A DNA stretch of 64,000 nucleotides from Pararhizobium sp. YC-54 (GCF_025847205.1 NZ_JAOYTH010000001.1:310001-374000); one strand, 5' to 3'. Numbered from the stretch's first letter, positions 19,159 through 29,136 are shown. Program-made: numbers and translations. Notes: a model not told the origin generated them from the sequence alone.

Positions 19159-20313
19159 ATGGCGGAAATGAAAACGGCGATCGGCCTGATGAGCGGCACC
19201 AGCATGGACGGCATCGACATAGCGCTCGTTCGAACCGACGGCCGCGACAGGGTCGAGCGGGGGCCGGCCCTTGGGATTGCCTATGACGCAAAGTTCCGCG
19301 ATCGCCTGAAACGGGCGCTCACGGACGCGAAGCCGATCCGGCAGCGCGAAGAGCGGCCGGGCAGTCTTGCGGACATCGAGCGCGAACTGACGTTGCGTCA
19401 TGCCGAGGCTGTGCGGACTTTCCTCAATAAAAACAACCTGCAACCAGCCGATATTGATGTGATCGGCTTTCACGGTCAGACGGTTTTGCATCGCCCCGAC
19501 GAAGCCTTGACCGTGCAACTCGGCGATGGCGGGCTGCTGGCACGCGAAACCGGGATCGCGATCGTCCACGACATGCGCGCCAACGATATGGTGCATGGCG
19601 GGCAGGGCGCGCCGCTCATTCCTGTCTATCATGCGGCACTTACGGCCGGTTTGCCTGCGCATCTCCGATCCGAGCGGCCGGTGGTGTTCGTCAACATCGG
19701 CGGCATTTCCAACCTGACGTTTGTCGGTGCGGACGGAACGATCGTTGCCTATGACAGCGGCCCGGGCAATACGCTGATCGACCAGTGGGTCGAAGCGCAT
19801 GCCGGCATTCCCTATGACCAGGGCGGCATGATCGCCAGCGAGGGACGTATCCTTGCCGGTCTGGCGGAGCGTTATCTGGCAAATCCGTTCTTTGCCGGGA
19901 CCAGGCGCCGCTCGCTCGACCGCAATGATTTCTCGCCGCCGGCCGGAACCGAAGCAAGTCTTGAAGATGGGGCCCGCACGCTCGCCCATGTCACCGCCGC
20001 GGCCATCCTCAAATCTGCACAGCACCTGCCGGAGCGGCCGGGTACCTACATTGTGTGCGGCGGCGGGCGGCTGAACCGGGTCATCATGGCCGACCTCGCC
20101 GATCTGGCCGCCGCCGGGCAGGCTACGGTCGTTTCCGCCGAAGCAGCGGGGCTGGATGGGGACGCTATGGAGGCGGAGGCATGGGCCTATCTTGCGGTGC
20201 GTTCGCTGCACGGCTTGCCGCTGACATTTCCGGGCACGACGGGGGTGACAAAACCGGTCACCGGCGGGGTCCTCAGCGCGCCGGGGCGGGCTGCGCGCTT
20301 GCCTGCCGATTAA
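19159..20313 (+). CDS. anmK: anhydro-N-acetylmuramic acid kinase
   Basis: AnmK phosphorylates 1,6-anhydro-MurNAc while opening the anhydro ring, recycling cell-wall sugars to MurNAc-6-phosphate. The 384-residue product has the family phosphate-binding start [28 protein letters not shown], the [15 protein letters not shown] actin-fold strand, and [17 protein letters not shown] 19159 was chosen; the ATG three codons later is also possible. It is divergent from tyrS with about 130 bases between the starts, an arrangement I recall from other alphaproteobacteria. Confidence 0.93.
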   Translation: MAEMKTAIGLMSGTSMDGIDIALVRTDGRDRVERGPALGIAYDAKFRDRLKRALTDAKPIRQREERPGSLADIERELTLRHAEAVRTFLNKNNLQPADIDVIGFHGQTVLHRPDEALTVQLGDGGLLARETGIAIVHDMRANDMVHGGQGAPLIPVYHAALTAGLPAHLRSERPVVFVNIGGISNLTFVGADGTIVAYDSGPGNTLIDQWVEAHAGIPYDQGGMIASEGRILAGLAERYLANPFFAGTRRRSLDRNDFSPPAGTEASLEDGARTLAHVTAAAILKSAQHLPERPGTYIVCGGGRLNRVIMADLADLAAAGQATVVSAEAAGLDGDAMEAEAWAYLAVRSLHGLPLTFPGTTGVTKPVTGGVLSAPGRAARLPAD

Positions 20314-20389
20314 CGTTTCTTTTGCCGGAATTGCGTAACATCCAAACGGTTCTGTCTTGCCCTGCGGCAGGCGGGTAGGGGCGTGCAAC

Positions 20390-21610
20390 ATGTGCGTGCT
20401 CAAAACGGACATATTGATGAACGGCGCGCTCTTCCTTCTCACAGTCAATTTCCTGATAGCACAGCTCTTTTGCGTGTTCTTCCTGGTGATCTCCAGACGC
20501 AGCCGCATTCCTTCCGCCGGACGCTGGTTTGCCGCCGCCTTCGCCGTTGCATCGCTTTCGGCCATATGCGAGGTCGTCATCCGTCATGCCGATATCGACC
20601 GGCTCGCGAGCTTTGGAGCATTCAGTTCTGTTCTCGGCGCGCTTTTAATGATCCGCATCGGACTTGGCCGCCTTTATGGCGTTCCGGCGAACGCAATGGC
20701 AATGACGGTGCTTTTCGGCGCCTCGCTCGTGCTCAATCTGATGATCTATGATCTGCCGCGGGGGACACTGTCCCATTCTCTGGGCTATCAAATGCCGTTT
20801 GCCATCGCGGAGCTGATCTGTGCCATCGCGGTCTACCGGTCCGGGCGGCGCGAGACCGCTGACCAGATACTCATTGCATTGCTGCTGCTCACCGCCGCCA
20901 ATTTTGTCAGCAAGGTCTATTTCTCCGTCATATTCAGCGGTGGAAGCACTGCACAGGCCTATCTCGGCAGCACCTATGCGCTGGTCTCCCAAAGCCTCAG
21001 CGCCGTGCTCGTCGTCTCGACAGGGTTGACGCTGCTGGCCGTCATCGTCGTCGAGATCATGGACGACGCCAAGGCGAACTCCGAAATCGATCCCCTGTCG
21101 GGGCTTTTGAACCGACGCGGTTTCGACGTGAGAGTGCGCCAGATCCTTGCCCGGCCGATGTCGGCCTATCCGCATAGCGTGATTGTCTGCGACCTCGATC
21201 ATTTCAAGGCCGTGAATGATACGTATGGACATGCTGCCGGCGATCAGGTGATCCAGTCCTTTGGCCGCATGCTTGCGGGACATGCACCGCCGGAGGCGGT
21301 CTGCTCGCGGTTTGGCGGCGAGGAGTTTGCCATCTTTCTGCCGTCAACCGGCGAAGCCACGGGCTACCTGTTCGCTCAAGGACTTCGCAACAGCTTTTCA
21401 TCGCTTGCGTTTGCCGGGTTGCCGGACACGGTCCGCCTGACCGCGAGCTTTGGGGTTTGCGCGCTTGCTGCACCCGGCGATTCGATCACGGAGGCGATCA
21501 ACGGGGCGGACGCCGCTCTCTACGGCGCCAAGAACAGCGGCCGCAACCGCGTCAACCGGGCGCGCCGTGCAGCGGCGGCGAACCAGGGAGAATGGCAGGC
21601 TCAGGCCTGA
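20390..21610 (+). CDS. membrane-bound diguanylate cyclase (GGDEF)
   Basis: A 406-residue protein with about six predicted membrane helices in the first 220 residues (starting FLLTVNFLIAQLFCVFFLVI) and a C-terminal GGDEF domain. The domain begins EIDPLSGLLNRRGF, has the substrate/metal segment VCDLDHFKAVNDTYGHAAGD, and the signature FGGEEF at about 308-313 is intact, so it should make cyclic di-GMP. There is no evident RxxD inhibitory site directly upstream of GGEEF. The alternative start at 20417 (MNGALFLL) would shorten it by nine residues. Confidence 0.88.
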   Translation: MCVLKTDILMNGALFLLTVNFLIAQLFCVFFLVISRRSRIPSAGRWFAAAFAVASLSAICEVVIRHADIDRLASFGAFSSVLGALLMIRIGLGRLYGVPANAMAMTVLFGASLVLNLMIYDLPRGTLSHSLGYQMPFAIAELICAIAVYRSGRRETADQILIALLLLTAANFVSKVYFSVIFSGGSTAQAYLGSTYALVSQSLSAVLVVSTGLTLLAVIVVEIMDDAKANSEIDPLSGLLNRRGFDVRVRQILARPMSAYPHSVIVCDLDHFKAVNDTYGHAAGDQVIQSFGRMLAGHAPPEAVCSRFGGEEFAIFLPSTGEATGYLFAQGLRNSFSSLAFAGLPDTVRLTASFGVCALAAPGDSITEAINGADAALYGAKNSGRNRVNRARRAAAANQGEWQAQA

Positions 21611-21638
21611 CGCTGAAATTAAGAGGCGTAAGATATGG

Positions 21639-21663
21639 AAAAGGCCGGAATTTCCGGCCTTTT
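21639..21663. terminator. bidirectional rho-independent terminator
   Basis: AAAAGGCCGGAA (21639-21650) is the reverse complement of TTCCGGCCTTTT (21652-21663). It sits between the convergent diguanylate cyclase and alpha/beta hydrolase genes and gives a U tract on both strands. Confidence 0.88.
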
Positions 21664-21666
21664 CGT

Positions 21667-22344
21667 TTAGCGGATGCGCTTTGCGGCCGGTTCCGGCGTC
21701 AGTTCGCCGTTCAGCCGCCGGTCGAGATAGTCCTCGCATTCGGCCATCAGCGTATCGACCTGGCCGTTGAAGAAGTGGTTGGCACCCGGCACGGTCTTGT
21801 GGGTGATGAGGATACCCTTCTGCGCCTTCAGCTTGTCGACGAGATTGTTGACGTCCTTTTCCGGCGCCACCTTGTCGAGATCGCCATTGATGATCAGGCC
21901 GGAGGACGGGCAGGGCGCCAGGAACGAGAAGTCGTAGGTGTTCGGCTGCGGTGCGATCGACATGAAACCTTCGATTTCCGGACGGCGCATCAGAAGCTGC
22001 ATGCCGATCCAGGCGCCAAACGAGTAGCCTGCGACCCAGCAGCTCTTCGAATCGGGATGCATGCTCTGCACCCAGTCGAGTGCCGATGCGGCATCGGACA
22101 ATTCACCGGCGCCGTGGTCGAATTCGCCCTGGCTGCGGCCGATCGAGCGGAAATTGAACCGCAGCGTGGTGAAGCCGCGCTTCTGGAACATATAAAACAG
22201 CTGGTAGACGATCTGGTTGTTCATCGTACCGCCGAACTGCGGATGCGGATGCAGGACGATGGCGATCGGGGCGTTCTTCTGCTTGGACGGCTGGTAACGG
22301 CCTTCGAGGCGACCGGCCGGTCCGTTGAAGATGATTTCGGGCAT
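21667..22344 (-). CDS. alpha/beta hydrolase (COG2945-like)
   Basis: A 225-residue alpha/beta hydrolase. The oxyanion region is IVLHPHPQFGGTMNN, the nucleophile elbow is GYSFGAW, and the His near the C-terminus is in PGANHFFNG, a layout typical of the small COG2945 hydrolases seen in alphaproteobacteria. The natural substrate is unknown. The ATG at 22344 gives the family N-terminus MPEIIFNGPAGRLEG; an upstream in-frame start would cross the regulatory sequence in front of the suf operon. It is divergent from the IscS-type gene. Confidence 0.87.
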   Translation of the reverse strand: MPEIIFNGPAGRLEGRYQPSKQKNAPIAIVLHPHPQFGGTMNNQIVYQLFYMFQKRGFTTLRFNFRSIGRSQGEFDHGAGELSDAASALDWVQSMHPDSKSCWVAGYSFGAWIGMQLLMRRPEIEGFMSIAPQPNTYDFSFLAPCPSSGLIINGDLDKVAPEKDVNNLVDKLKAQKGILITHKTVPGANHFFNGQVDTLMAECEDYLDRRLNGELTPEPAAKRIR

Positions 22345-22419
22345 TGGCTCTCCGGGCTTGATTCTGGCACTAAAAAACCGGTTCAGAGTTGAAGCAGTCT
22401 TGACGAAAGCAGTCAGCTT

Positions 22420-22448
22420 TTCTAAAACCAGTTTAGAACCATTCAAAA
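22420..22448. promoter_or_regulatory. predicted Irr-binding ICE box upstream of the Fe-S operon
   Basis: TTTAGAA-CCA-TTCAAAA (22432-22448) differs in one base from the ICE motif TTTAGAA-N3-TTCTAAA bound by the iron response regulator Irr in rhizobia. The left half-site also forms an inverted repeat with TTCTAAA at 22420-22426. A TTGACA at 22451-22456 lies directly downstream and could be the -35 box. The site is 122 bases before the IscS-type gene and could also affect the divergent hydrolase gene. Confidence 0.65.
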
Positions 22449-22569
22449 CTTTGACACGGACTTTCCGTGGCGAGTGCTGTCTCTTACGGCAAGCGAAGCG
22501 AAAATTTCAAGGAAAATGCACCGGCCGCATGCCTTTACATGGCAACCGGTTCATCTTTGGCAAGGGAAC

Positions 22570-23736
22570 ATGGGACAAGAGCGCATCTATATGGACTGGA
22601 ATGCCACCGCGCCGCTCATACCGGCCGCGCGCGAGGCATGCCTGACCGCGCTCGATCTCCTGGGAAACCCCTCTTCGGTACATGGCGAAGGCCGTAAAAT
22701 CCGCACGCTGATCGAAAATGCCCGCCGTGATGTCGCAGCCCTTTGCGGCGCTCCGGCTGCCAGCGTCACCTTTACCAGCGGCGCGACGGAAGCGGCCAAC
22801 TTTGTGCTGACGCCGGATTTTCGCATGGGCAAGACGCCGCTGACCATCGGTCATCTTTATGTCTCAGCGATCGAGCATCCGGCCGTTCGCGAAGGCGGGC
22901 GTTTCGGCAAGGCGGATGTCAGCGAAATCGCTGTGACGCCGGCCGGCACGATCGATCTTGCCTTGCTCGAAGCGGCACTTGCTGCCCATGACCGCCAGTC
23001 CGGTCTGCCGATGGTTGCGGTGATGCTTGCCAACAATGAGACGGGCATTGTCCAGCCGCTCAGTGAGGTGTCGCGGCTGGTGAAGGCGGCCGGCGGCATC
23101 CTTGTCGTCGATGCGGTCCAGGCAGCCGGGCGATTGCCGCTGTCGATCGAAGCGCTCGGTGCGGACTTCCTGATCGTCTCGTCACACAAGATCGGCGGAC
23201 CAAAGGGGGCCGGTGCACTGGTGGCGCGCGGCGAGATCCTGATGCCGGCTGCGTTGATCCGCGGCGGCGGGCAGGAAAAAGGGCATCGCTCCGGAACCGA
23301 AAATCCTGCGGCTATTGCCGGATTTGGCGCTGCGGCCCTGACTGCAGCTGCTAATCTGAGCGAGCGGATGACCGCGGTTTCTGCGCTGCGCGAAAAGCTG
23401 GAGACCGCGATGATGACGGCGGCACCAGACGTTATCATCCATGGCCAGGGCGGCGAGCGGATCGGCAATACATGCTTCTTTACGCTGCCCGGCTTGAAGT
23501 CCGAGACCGGCCAGATTGCATTTGATCTGGAGGGGGTTGCCCTTTCCGCCGGTTCCGCCTGCTCGTCCGGCAAGGTCGGGCAGAGCTACGTTCTGTCGGC
23601 GATGGGGCACGATCCACGCCACGGCGCGCTGCGCATCTCGATCGGAACTTCGACGACGCAAGCGGAGATCGATCGGTGTGCCGAAGTCTTTGCCAAGGTC
23701 GCTGCGCGGCGCAGGCTTGCAGGCGCTGCTGCTTGA
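22570..23736 (+). CDS. cysteine desulfurase, IscS/NifS type
   Basis: A 388-residue PLP-dependent enzyme that moves sulfur from L-cysteine to a protein persulfide. It has IYMDWNATAPL at the N-terminus, the PLP lysine in SSHKIGGPKGAGAL (Lys207) and the catalytic loop SAGSACSSGKVG (Cys331), the group I pattern with an extended Cys loop. It heads the suf operon, so the operon carries two desulfurases: this one and SufS. The start at 22570 was chosen for the MGQERIYMD N-terminus; a purine-rich AAGGGA lies close upstream. Confidence 0.92.
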   Translation: MGQERIYMDWNATAPLIPAAREACLTALDLLGNPSSVHGEGRKIRTLIENARRDVAALCGAPAASVTFTSGATEAANFVLTPDFRMGKTPLTIGHLYVSAIEHPAVREGGRFGKADVSEIAVTPAGTIDLALLEAALAAHDRQSGLPMVAVMLANNETGIVQPLSEVSRLVKAAGGILVVDAVQAAGRLPLSIEALGADFLIVSSHKIGGPKGAGALVARGEILMPAALIRGGGQEKGHRSGTENPAAIAGFGAAALTAAANLSERMTAVSALREKLETAMMTAAPDVIIHGQGGERIGNTCFFTLPGLKSETGQIAFDLEGVALSAGSACSSGKVGQSYVLSAMGHDPRHGALRISIGTSTTQAEIDRCAEVFAKVAARRRLAGAAA

Positions 23737-23813
23737 CTCTGGATTAAATTGCGGAAATTGAATTTTCCGCTTGGCAAACGGGGTGAAAATGCCCCTTTAG
23801 CCCACTACATAGG

Positions 23814-23835
23814 CGATACAACGAACATTGTATCG
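23814..23835. promoter_or_regulatory. inverted repeat upstream of sufB
   Basis: CGATACAA-N6-TTGTATCG is a perfect 8-base inverted repeat in the 146-base gap between the IscS-type gene and sufB. A third TTGTATC copy follows at 23856-23862. A separate hairpin (GCGGAAA at 23751-23757, TTTCCGC at 23764-23770) lies nearer the desulfurase stop. Operator or RNA hairpin cannot be distinguished. Confidence 0.4.
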
Positions 23836-23882
23836 GACTGACAAGCTGCCGGACCTTGTATCCGGCGAGATTGGAGAACGAG

Positions 23883-25352
23883 ATGGCTGCCGTGCAGGAA
23901 ACAATCGATCAGGTCGCCCTGATCGATGTAGACCAGTACAAATACGGGTTTGAGACGACGATCGAAATGGACAAGGCGCCCAAGGGCTTGTCCGAAGAGA
24001 TCATACGCTTCATTTCGGCAAAGAAGAACGAACCGGACTGGATGCTCGAATGGCGTCTGGGAGCGTATCAGCGCTGGCTGACGCTGGAGGAGCCGACCTG
24101 GGCCCGCGTCAACTATCCGAAGATCGATTTCAACGAGATCTATTTCTACGCGGCGCCGAAGAGCACGCCCGGCCCGACCTCGATCGAAGATGTCGATCCG
24201 GAAATCCTGAAAGTCTATGAAAAGCTCGGCATTCCCTTGCGCGAGCAGGAAATCCTGGCCGGCGTCAAGACGCCGCGCATTGCCGTCGACGCCGTGTTCG
24301 ATTCCGTCTCGGTCGTCACCACCTTCAAGGAAGAACTGAAAAAGGCCGGCGTGATCTTCATGTCGATTTCTGAGGCCATCCGCGAGCATCCGGATCTGGT
24401 GAAGAAATATCTCGGCACTGTCGTCCCGACCACCGACAACTATTATGCGACGCTGAATTCCGCTGTCTTCACCGATGGATCGTTCGTCTATATCCCCAAG
24501 GGCGTTCGCTGCCCGATGGAGCTGTCGACCTATTTCCGCATCAACGAGAAGAACACCGGCCAGTTCGAGCGCACTTTGATCATCGCGGAAGAGGGCGCCT
24601 ACGTCTCCTATCTGGAAGGCTGCACGGCGCCGCAGCGCGACGAAAACCAGCTGCATGCGGCGGTCGTCGAACTGGTCGCGCTCGATGATGCCGAAATCAA
24701 GTATTCCACCGTCCAGAACTGGTATCCGGGCGACAAGGACGGCAAGGGCGGCATCTACAACTTCGTCACCAAGCGGGGCGATTGCCGCGGCAAGAACTCG
24801 AAGATTTCGTGGACGCAGGTTGAAACCGGCTCGGCGATCACCTGGAAGTACCCGTCCTGCATCCTGCGTGGCGATGGTTCGCGCGGCGAATTCTACTCGA
24901 TCGCCGTCTCCAACGGCCACCAGCAGATCGACAGTGGCACCAAGATGATCCATCTCGGCAAGAATACGTCGAGCCGCATCGTCTCCAAGGGCATTGCCGC
25001 CGGCGTCAGCCAGAACACCTATCGCGGCCAGGTCTCGACCCACCGCAAGGCGGAAAATGCGCGCAACTTTACCCAGTGCGACAGCCTGCTGATCGGCGAC
25101 AAGTGCGGCGCTCATACCGTGCCCTATATCGAGGCACGCAATTCCTCGGCCCAGTTCGAGCATGAGGCGACGACGTCGAAGATCTCCGAGGACCAGCTGT
25201 TCTACTGCCTGCAGCGCGGCATTCCGACGGAAGCGGCGATCGCACTGATCGTCAACGGCTTCGTCAAGGAAGTCATCCAGGAACTGCCGATGGAATTTGC
25301 GGTCGAAGCGCAGAAGCTGATCGGGATTTCGCTGGAAGGTTCGGTCGGTTAA
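23883..25352 (+). CDS. sufB: Fe-S cluster assembly scaffold protein SufB
   Basis: SufB is the cluster-building subunit of the SufBCD complex in the cytoplasm. The 489-residue protein has the family N-terminus ending [16 protein letters not shown], then [26 protein letters not shown] strands of the beta helix, the conserved [18 protein letters not shown] with the functional Cys, and [20 protein letters not shown] near the C-terminus. The ATG at 23883 has GGAG 6 bases upstream. It is followed by sufC, sufD and sufS in the standard order. Confidence 0.97.
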   Translation: MAAVQETIDQVALIDVDQYKYGFETTIEMDKAPKGLSEEIIRFISAKKNEPDWMLEWRLGAYQRWLTLEEPTWARVNYPKIDFNEIYFYAAPKSTPGPTSIEDVDPEILKVYEKLGIPLREQEILAGVKTPRIAVDAVFDSVSVVTTFKEELKKAGVIFMSISEAIREHPDLVKKYLGTVVPTTDNYYATLNSAVFTDGSFVYIPKGVRCPMELSTYFRINEKNTGQFERTLIIAEEGAYVSYLEGCTAPQRDENQLHAAVVELVALDDAEIKYSTVQNWYPGDKDGKGGIYNFVTKRGDCRGKNSKISWTQVETGSAITWKYPSCILRGDGSRGEFYSIAVSNGHQQIDSGTKMIHLGKNTSSRIVSKGIAAGVSQNTYRGQVSTHRKAENARNFTQCDSLLIGDKCGAHTVPYIEARNSSAQFEHEATTSKISEDQLFYCLQRGIPTEAAIALIVNGFVKEVIQELPMEFAVEAQKLIGISLEGSVG

Positions 25353-25429
25353 ACGGCACTTACATATTGAACGTGGTGCGCTGACAGTCGCGCCCAAAAT
25401 CTATTCGTTTCCCAAGAGGACGACGTAAC

Positions 25430-26185
25430 ATGCTTGAAATCAGAAACCTCCATGCCCGCATCGCCGAAGACGGCACCGAGATCATCCGTGGTCTGAACCT
25501 GACCGTGAAGGCCGGCGAAGTCGCCGCCATCATGGGCCCGAACGGCTCGGGCAAGTCGACGCTGTCCTACATCCTGTCGGGCCGCGAAGACTATGAAGTG
25601 ACCGAAGGCGACATCCTCTACAACGGCGAGAGCATTCTTGAGCTCGATCCGTCGGAGCGCGCAGCCAAGGGTATCTTCCTTGCCTTCCAGTACCCGGTCG
25701 AAATCCCGGGTGTTGCGACCATGCAGTTCCTCAAGGTGGCTTTGAACGAGCAGCGCAAGTATCGCGGCGAAGACGAGCTTTCGACGCCGGATTTCATCCG
25801 CCGCGTCAAGGAAGCCGCAGCCAAGCTGCAGATCAACCCGGATATGCTGAAGCGTCCGCTCAACGTCGGTTTCTCCGGCGGCGAAAAGAAGCGCGCCGAA
25901 ATCCTGCAGATGGCGCTGCTTGAGCCGAAGCTTTGCGTGCTCGACGAAACCGATAGCGGCCTCGACATCGACGCGTTGAAGATCGTTGCCGACGGCGTCA
26001 ATGCGCTGCGCTCTCCGGATCGCGCCGTGATCGTCATCACCCACTATCAGCGCCTGCTCGAGTATATCGTACCGGACACCGTCCACGTTCTCTACAAGGG
26101 CCAGATCATCAAGTCCGGCGACAAGTCGCTGGCGCTTGATCTCGAAGCCAATGGTTATGCCGACATCATCGATGCGGCGGCTTGA
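25430..26185 (+). CDS. sufC: Fe-S assembly ATPase SufC
   Basis: SufC is the ABC-type ATPase that drives conformational change in SufBCD. The 251-residue product has Walker A MGPNGSGKST (35-44), the signature GFSGGEKKRAEILQM, and Walker B LCVLDETDSGLDIDALK, whose TDSGLD form is typical of SufC and differs from transporter ATPases. AAGAGGA lies upstream of the ATG. The 77-base gap after sufB is the only spacer inside sufBCDS larger than 15 bases. Confidence 0.97.
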   Translation: MLEIRNLHARIAEDGTEIIRGLNLTVKAGEVAAIMGPNGSGKSTLSYILSGREDYEVTEGDILYNGESILELDPSERAAKGIFLAFQYPVEIPGVATMQFLKVALNEQRKYRGEDELSTPDFIRRVKEAAAKLQINPDMLKRPLNVGFSGGEKKRAEILQMALLEPKLCVLDETDSGLDIDALKIVADGVNALRSPDRAVIVITHYQRLLEYIVPDTVHVLYKGQIIKSGDKSLALDLEANGYADIIDAAA

Positions 26186-26196
26186 GGAGTACTGGG

Positions 26197-27471
26197 ATGA
26201 ACATGCAAACGGCAATCACGATGACAGCCGCCGAGACGGCTCTCGTCGATGCCTATACCGCCCAGATCGGCGAACTGCCGGGCGAAGGTGCGGTGCTGTC
26301 GGCGCGCGATAGCCTGCTGGCAAATCTCAGGCAACAGGGTTTGCCGACCCGCCGCGTTGAATCCTGGCACTATACGGACCTGCGCGCGCTTTTGCGTTCC
26401 GTTCCGGCCTTTGATTCGACGGCTTTTGCAGAAAAGGTCGATCCGCTGGTTGCGGGCTCGCCGGTGCTTTCGGTGCTGAACGGCAAGGCTGATACCAAGA
26501 ACCTGCCTGTTGGCATCAACGTGCGCTCCTATGCCGAAAGCCTGGTCGATGGCGTTGCCGCCGCCGATCTCATCGAACGCGATCAGGACGACGTGATCGG
26601 ACGGATCAACGGCAGTTTCGTGCGCGACGGTTTCGAGATCGAAGTGCCTGAAGGCACCGAGCTTGAACGGCCGGTCGAGTTCCAGCTGGTGCAGAGTTCT
26701 GGACAGAGCCATTGCCGCTTCCCGGTGACGTTCGGCGCCAACTCCAAGGCTACGATCATCGAGCGCCACCTTTCGGTCGATGATGCGGCCAGCCTGGTCA
26801 CCGTTGTCAGCGACCTGATCCTGGACGAGGGAGCCGAGATCACCTGGATCATCCTGCAGCAGCAAGGCGTAAGCGACAGTCATCTCGCCCAGGTCAATTT
26901 CGACCTCGGCACCAATGCCAAGCTCAAGCTGTTCATCATCAATGCCGGCGGCAAGCTGGTGCGCCAGGAAGTCCACGGCGTCACCACCGGCGAAGGTGCG
27001 GATTTCAAGCTGCGCGGCATCAACCTGCTCGGCGGCGAAACCCATACCGACGTGACATTCACGCTCGGCCATGACGTGCCGAACACGACATCGACCGAAG
27101 TTCTCCGCAACGTGCTGTTTGACCGCGCCAAGGGCGTGTTCCAGGGGCAGATCCGGGTCGCTCCCGATGCGCAGAAGACCGACGCGAAGATGGCGTGCAA
27201 CACGCTGCTTCTCTCCGACGACGCCGATTTTTCGGCAAAGCCGGAGCTGGAAATCTTTGCCGACGACGTCCAGTGCGGCCATGGCGCCACCGTCATCGAC
27301 ATCAACCCGACGCATCTCTACTACATGCGTGCCCGCGGCATCCCGGAAAACAAGGCGCGTGCCATGCTGGTCAACGCCTTCGTCGATGAGATCGTCGAGG
27401 AGCTGGAAGACGAGGCACTGATCGAAACACTGGAAACGATCATCGCCATCTGGCTCGAAAAGCACGCCTGA
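26197..27471 (+). CDS. sufD: Fe-S assembly protein SufD
   Basis: SufD pairs with SufB as the second beta-helix subunit and is needed for iron acquisition by the complex. The 424-residue product has the helical N-terminal region with PTRRVESWHYTDLRALL, beta-helix strands such as GAEITWIILQQQGVSDSHLA, and the C-terminal CGHGATVIDINPTHLYYMRA and GIPENKARAMLVNAFVDEI conserved with SufB. ATG at 26197 follows GAGGAG; it lies 11 bases after sufC. Confidence 0.95.
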   Translation: MNMQTAITMTAAETALVDAYTAQIGELPGEGAVLSARDSLLANLRQQGLPTRRVESWHYTDLRALLRSVPAFDSTAFAEKVDPLVAGSPVLSVLNGKADTKNLPVGINVRSYAESLVDGVAAADLIERDQDDVIGRINGSFVRDGFEIEVPEGTELERPVEFQLVQSSGQSHCRFPVTFGANSKATIIERHLSVDDAASLVTVVSDLILDEGAEITWIILQQQGVSDSHLAQVNFDLGTNAKLKLFIINAGGKLVRQEVHGVTTGEGADFKLRGINLLGGETHTDVTFTLGHDVPNTTSTEVLRNVLFDRAKGVFQGQIRVAPDAQKTDAKMACNTLLLSDDADFSAKPELEIFADDVQCGHGATVIDINPTHLYYMRARGIPENKARAMLVNAFVDEIVEELEDEALIETLETIIAIWLEKHA

Positions 27472-27478
27472 TTGGATC

Positions 27479-28726
27479 ATGGACATGGAACACACGGTGC
27501 CGGTACCGGCCTATGACGTCGAAGCGATCCGCAGGGATTTCCCGATCCTGTCGCGGACCGTCTACGGCAAGCCGCTGGTCTATCTCGACAACGGCGCCTC
27601 GGCGCAGAAGCCGCAGGTGGTCATCGACGCCGTTGCCCATGCCTATGCCAATGAATATGCCAATGTCCATCGCGGCCTGCATTTTCTGTCGAATGCCGCG
27701 ACCGACGCTTACGAAGGTGCCCGCGAAAAGGTACGCCGGTTCCTGAACGCGCCCTCGGTCGACAACATCATCTTCACCAAATCCTCGACCGAGGCGATCA
27801 ACACGGTGGCCTATGGCTATGGTATGCCGAAGATCGGCGATGGCGACGAGATCGTCGTTTCGATCATGGAGCATCATTCCAATATCGTGCCGTGGCATTT
27901 CATCCGCGAACGCCAGGGCGCCAAGCTGGTCTGGGCTCCGGTCGATGATCAGGGTGCGTTCCATATCGACGATTTCGTCAAATGCCTGACCGACCGGACC
28001 AAACTGATCGCCATCACCCATATGTCGAATGCGCTCGGCACCGTCGTTCCGGTCAAGGAAATCTGCAGGATCGCCCGCGAGCGCGGCATTCCGGTGCTGG
28101 TCGATGGCAGCCAGGCCGCCGTCCACATGCCGGTCGATGTGCAGGATATCGACTGCGACTGGTACGTCATGACCGGCCACAAGCTCTACGGTCCCTCCGG
28201 TATCGGCGTGCTCTACGGCAAGATGGACCGGCTGAAGGAAATGCGCCCGTTCATGGGTGGCGGCGAGATGATCGTCGAGGTGACGCAAGACGCGATCACC
28301 TACAACGAACCGCCGCACCGTTTCGAAGCAGGCACGCCGCCAATCGTGCAGGCGATCGGTCTCGGTTATGCGCTCGACTATATGGAAAAGGTCGGCAGGT
28401 CTGCGATTGCTGCCCATGAAGCCGATCTCGCCGCCTATGCACACCAACGCCTGTCGTCGGTCAATTCCCTGCGCATCTTCGGGACGGCACCCGGCAAAGG
28501 TGGTATCTTTTCCTTCGAACTCGAAGGTATCCATGCCCATGACGTATCGATGGTGATCGATCGGGCAGGGGTCGCGGTCAGGGCGGGCACGCATTGCGCC
28601 CAGCCGCTCTTGAAACGCTTCGGCGTGACCTCCACATGCCGTGCATCCTTTGGCCTCTACAATACGCGGGCCGAAGTCGACGTGCTGGTGAATGCGCTTG
28701 AGCAAGCCCGCAAATTCTTTGCGTAA
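27479..28726 (+). CDS. sufS: cysteine desulfurase SufS
   Basis: SufS (group II desulfurase) supplies sulfur to SufBCD, usually through SufE or SufU; neither gene is seen here. The 415-residue product has IRRDFPILSRTVYGKPLVYL, the PLP lysine in MTGHKLYGPSGIGVL (Lys235) and catalytic Cys373 in GTHCAQPLL with the short SufS-type loop. It follows sufD by 7 bases. ATG 27479 is used; a second ATG two codons on is possible. Confidence 0.96.
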   Translation: MDMEHTVPVPAYDVEAIRRDFPILSRTVYGKPLVYLDNGASAQKPQVVIDAVAHAYANEYANVHRGLHFLSNAATDAYEGAREKVRRFLNAPSVDNIIFTKSSTEAINTVAYGYGMPKIGDGDEIVVSIMEHHSNIVPWHFIRERQGAKLVWAPVDDQGAFHIDDFVKCLTDRTKLIAITHMSNALGTVVPVKEICRIARERGIPVLVDGSQAAVHMPVDVQDIDCDWYVMTGHKLYGPSGIGVLYGKMDRLKEMRPFMGGGEMIVEVTQDAITYNEPPHRFEAGTPPIVQAIGLGYALDYMEKVGRSAIAAHEADLAAYAHQRLSSVNSLRIFGTAPGKGGIFSFELEGIHAHDVSMVIDRAGVAVRAGTHCAQPLLKRFGVTSTCRASFGLYNTRAEVDVLVNALEQARKFFA

Positions 28727-28732
28727 GGACAT

Positions 28733-29119
28733 ATGCCGATGAGCCTTGATACGACCGAAGACAAGATCGATGTCCGTAACGGGATCGTTCATTCTGCCAT
28801 TCCGGCGGACGAACTGGCGCGCCTCAGCGACGATGTCATTTCCGCGCTGAAGACGGTCTACGACCCGGAAATTCCGGCCGATATTTTCGAACTCGGGCTG
28901 ATCTACAAGATCGATATCGAAGACGACCGCATGGTCAAGATCGCCATGACGCTGACGGCTCCCGGCTGCCCTGTTGCCGGCGAGATGCCGGGCTGGGTGG
29001 AAAACGCCGTCGGTGCCGTCGAAGGTGTTTCCGGCGTTGAGGTGTCGATGACCTTCGATCCGCCGTGGACGCCCGACCGCATGTCGGAAGAGGCGCAGGT
29101 TGCCGTCGGCTGGTATTGA
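28733..29119 (+). CDS. sufT: SUF-associated DUF59/MIP18 protein (SufT-like)
   Basis: A 128-residue MIP18-family (DUF59) protein, a group that helps mature Fe-S proteins. The core is ALKTVYDPEIPADIFELGLI followed by LTAPGCPVAGEMPGWVENAV with the conserved Cys, and EVSMTFDPPWTPDRMSEEA near the end. SufT homologues coded in suf operons support maturation when demand is high. It begins 6 bases after sufS behind AAGGAC. A hairpin lies between it and sufA. Confidence 0.92.
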   Translation: MPMSLDTTEDKIDVRNGIVHSAIPADELARLSDDVISALKTVYDPEIPADIFELGLIYKIDIEDDRMVKIAMTLTAPGCPVAGEMPGWVENAVGAVEGVSGVEVSMTFDPPWTPDRMSEEAQVAVGWY

Positions 29120-29136
29120 TCGCGTATTGATCCCTT

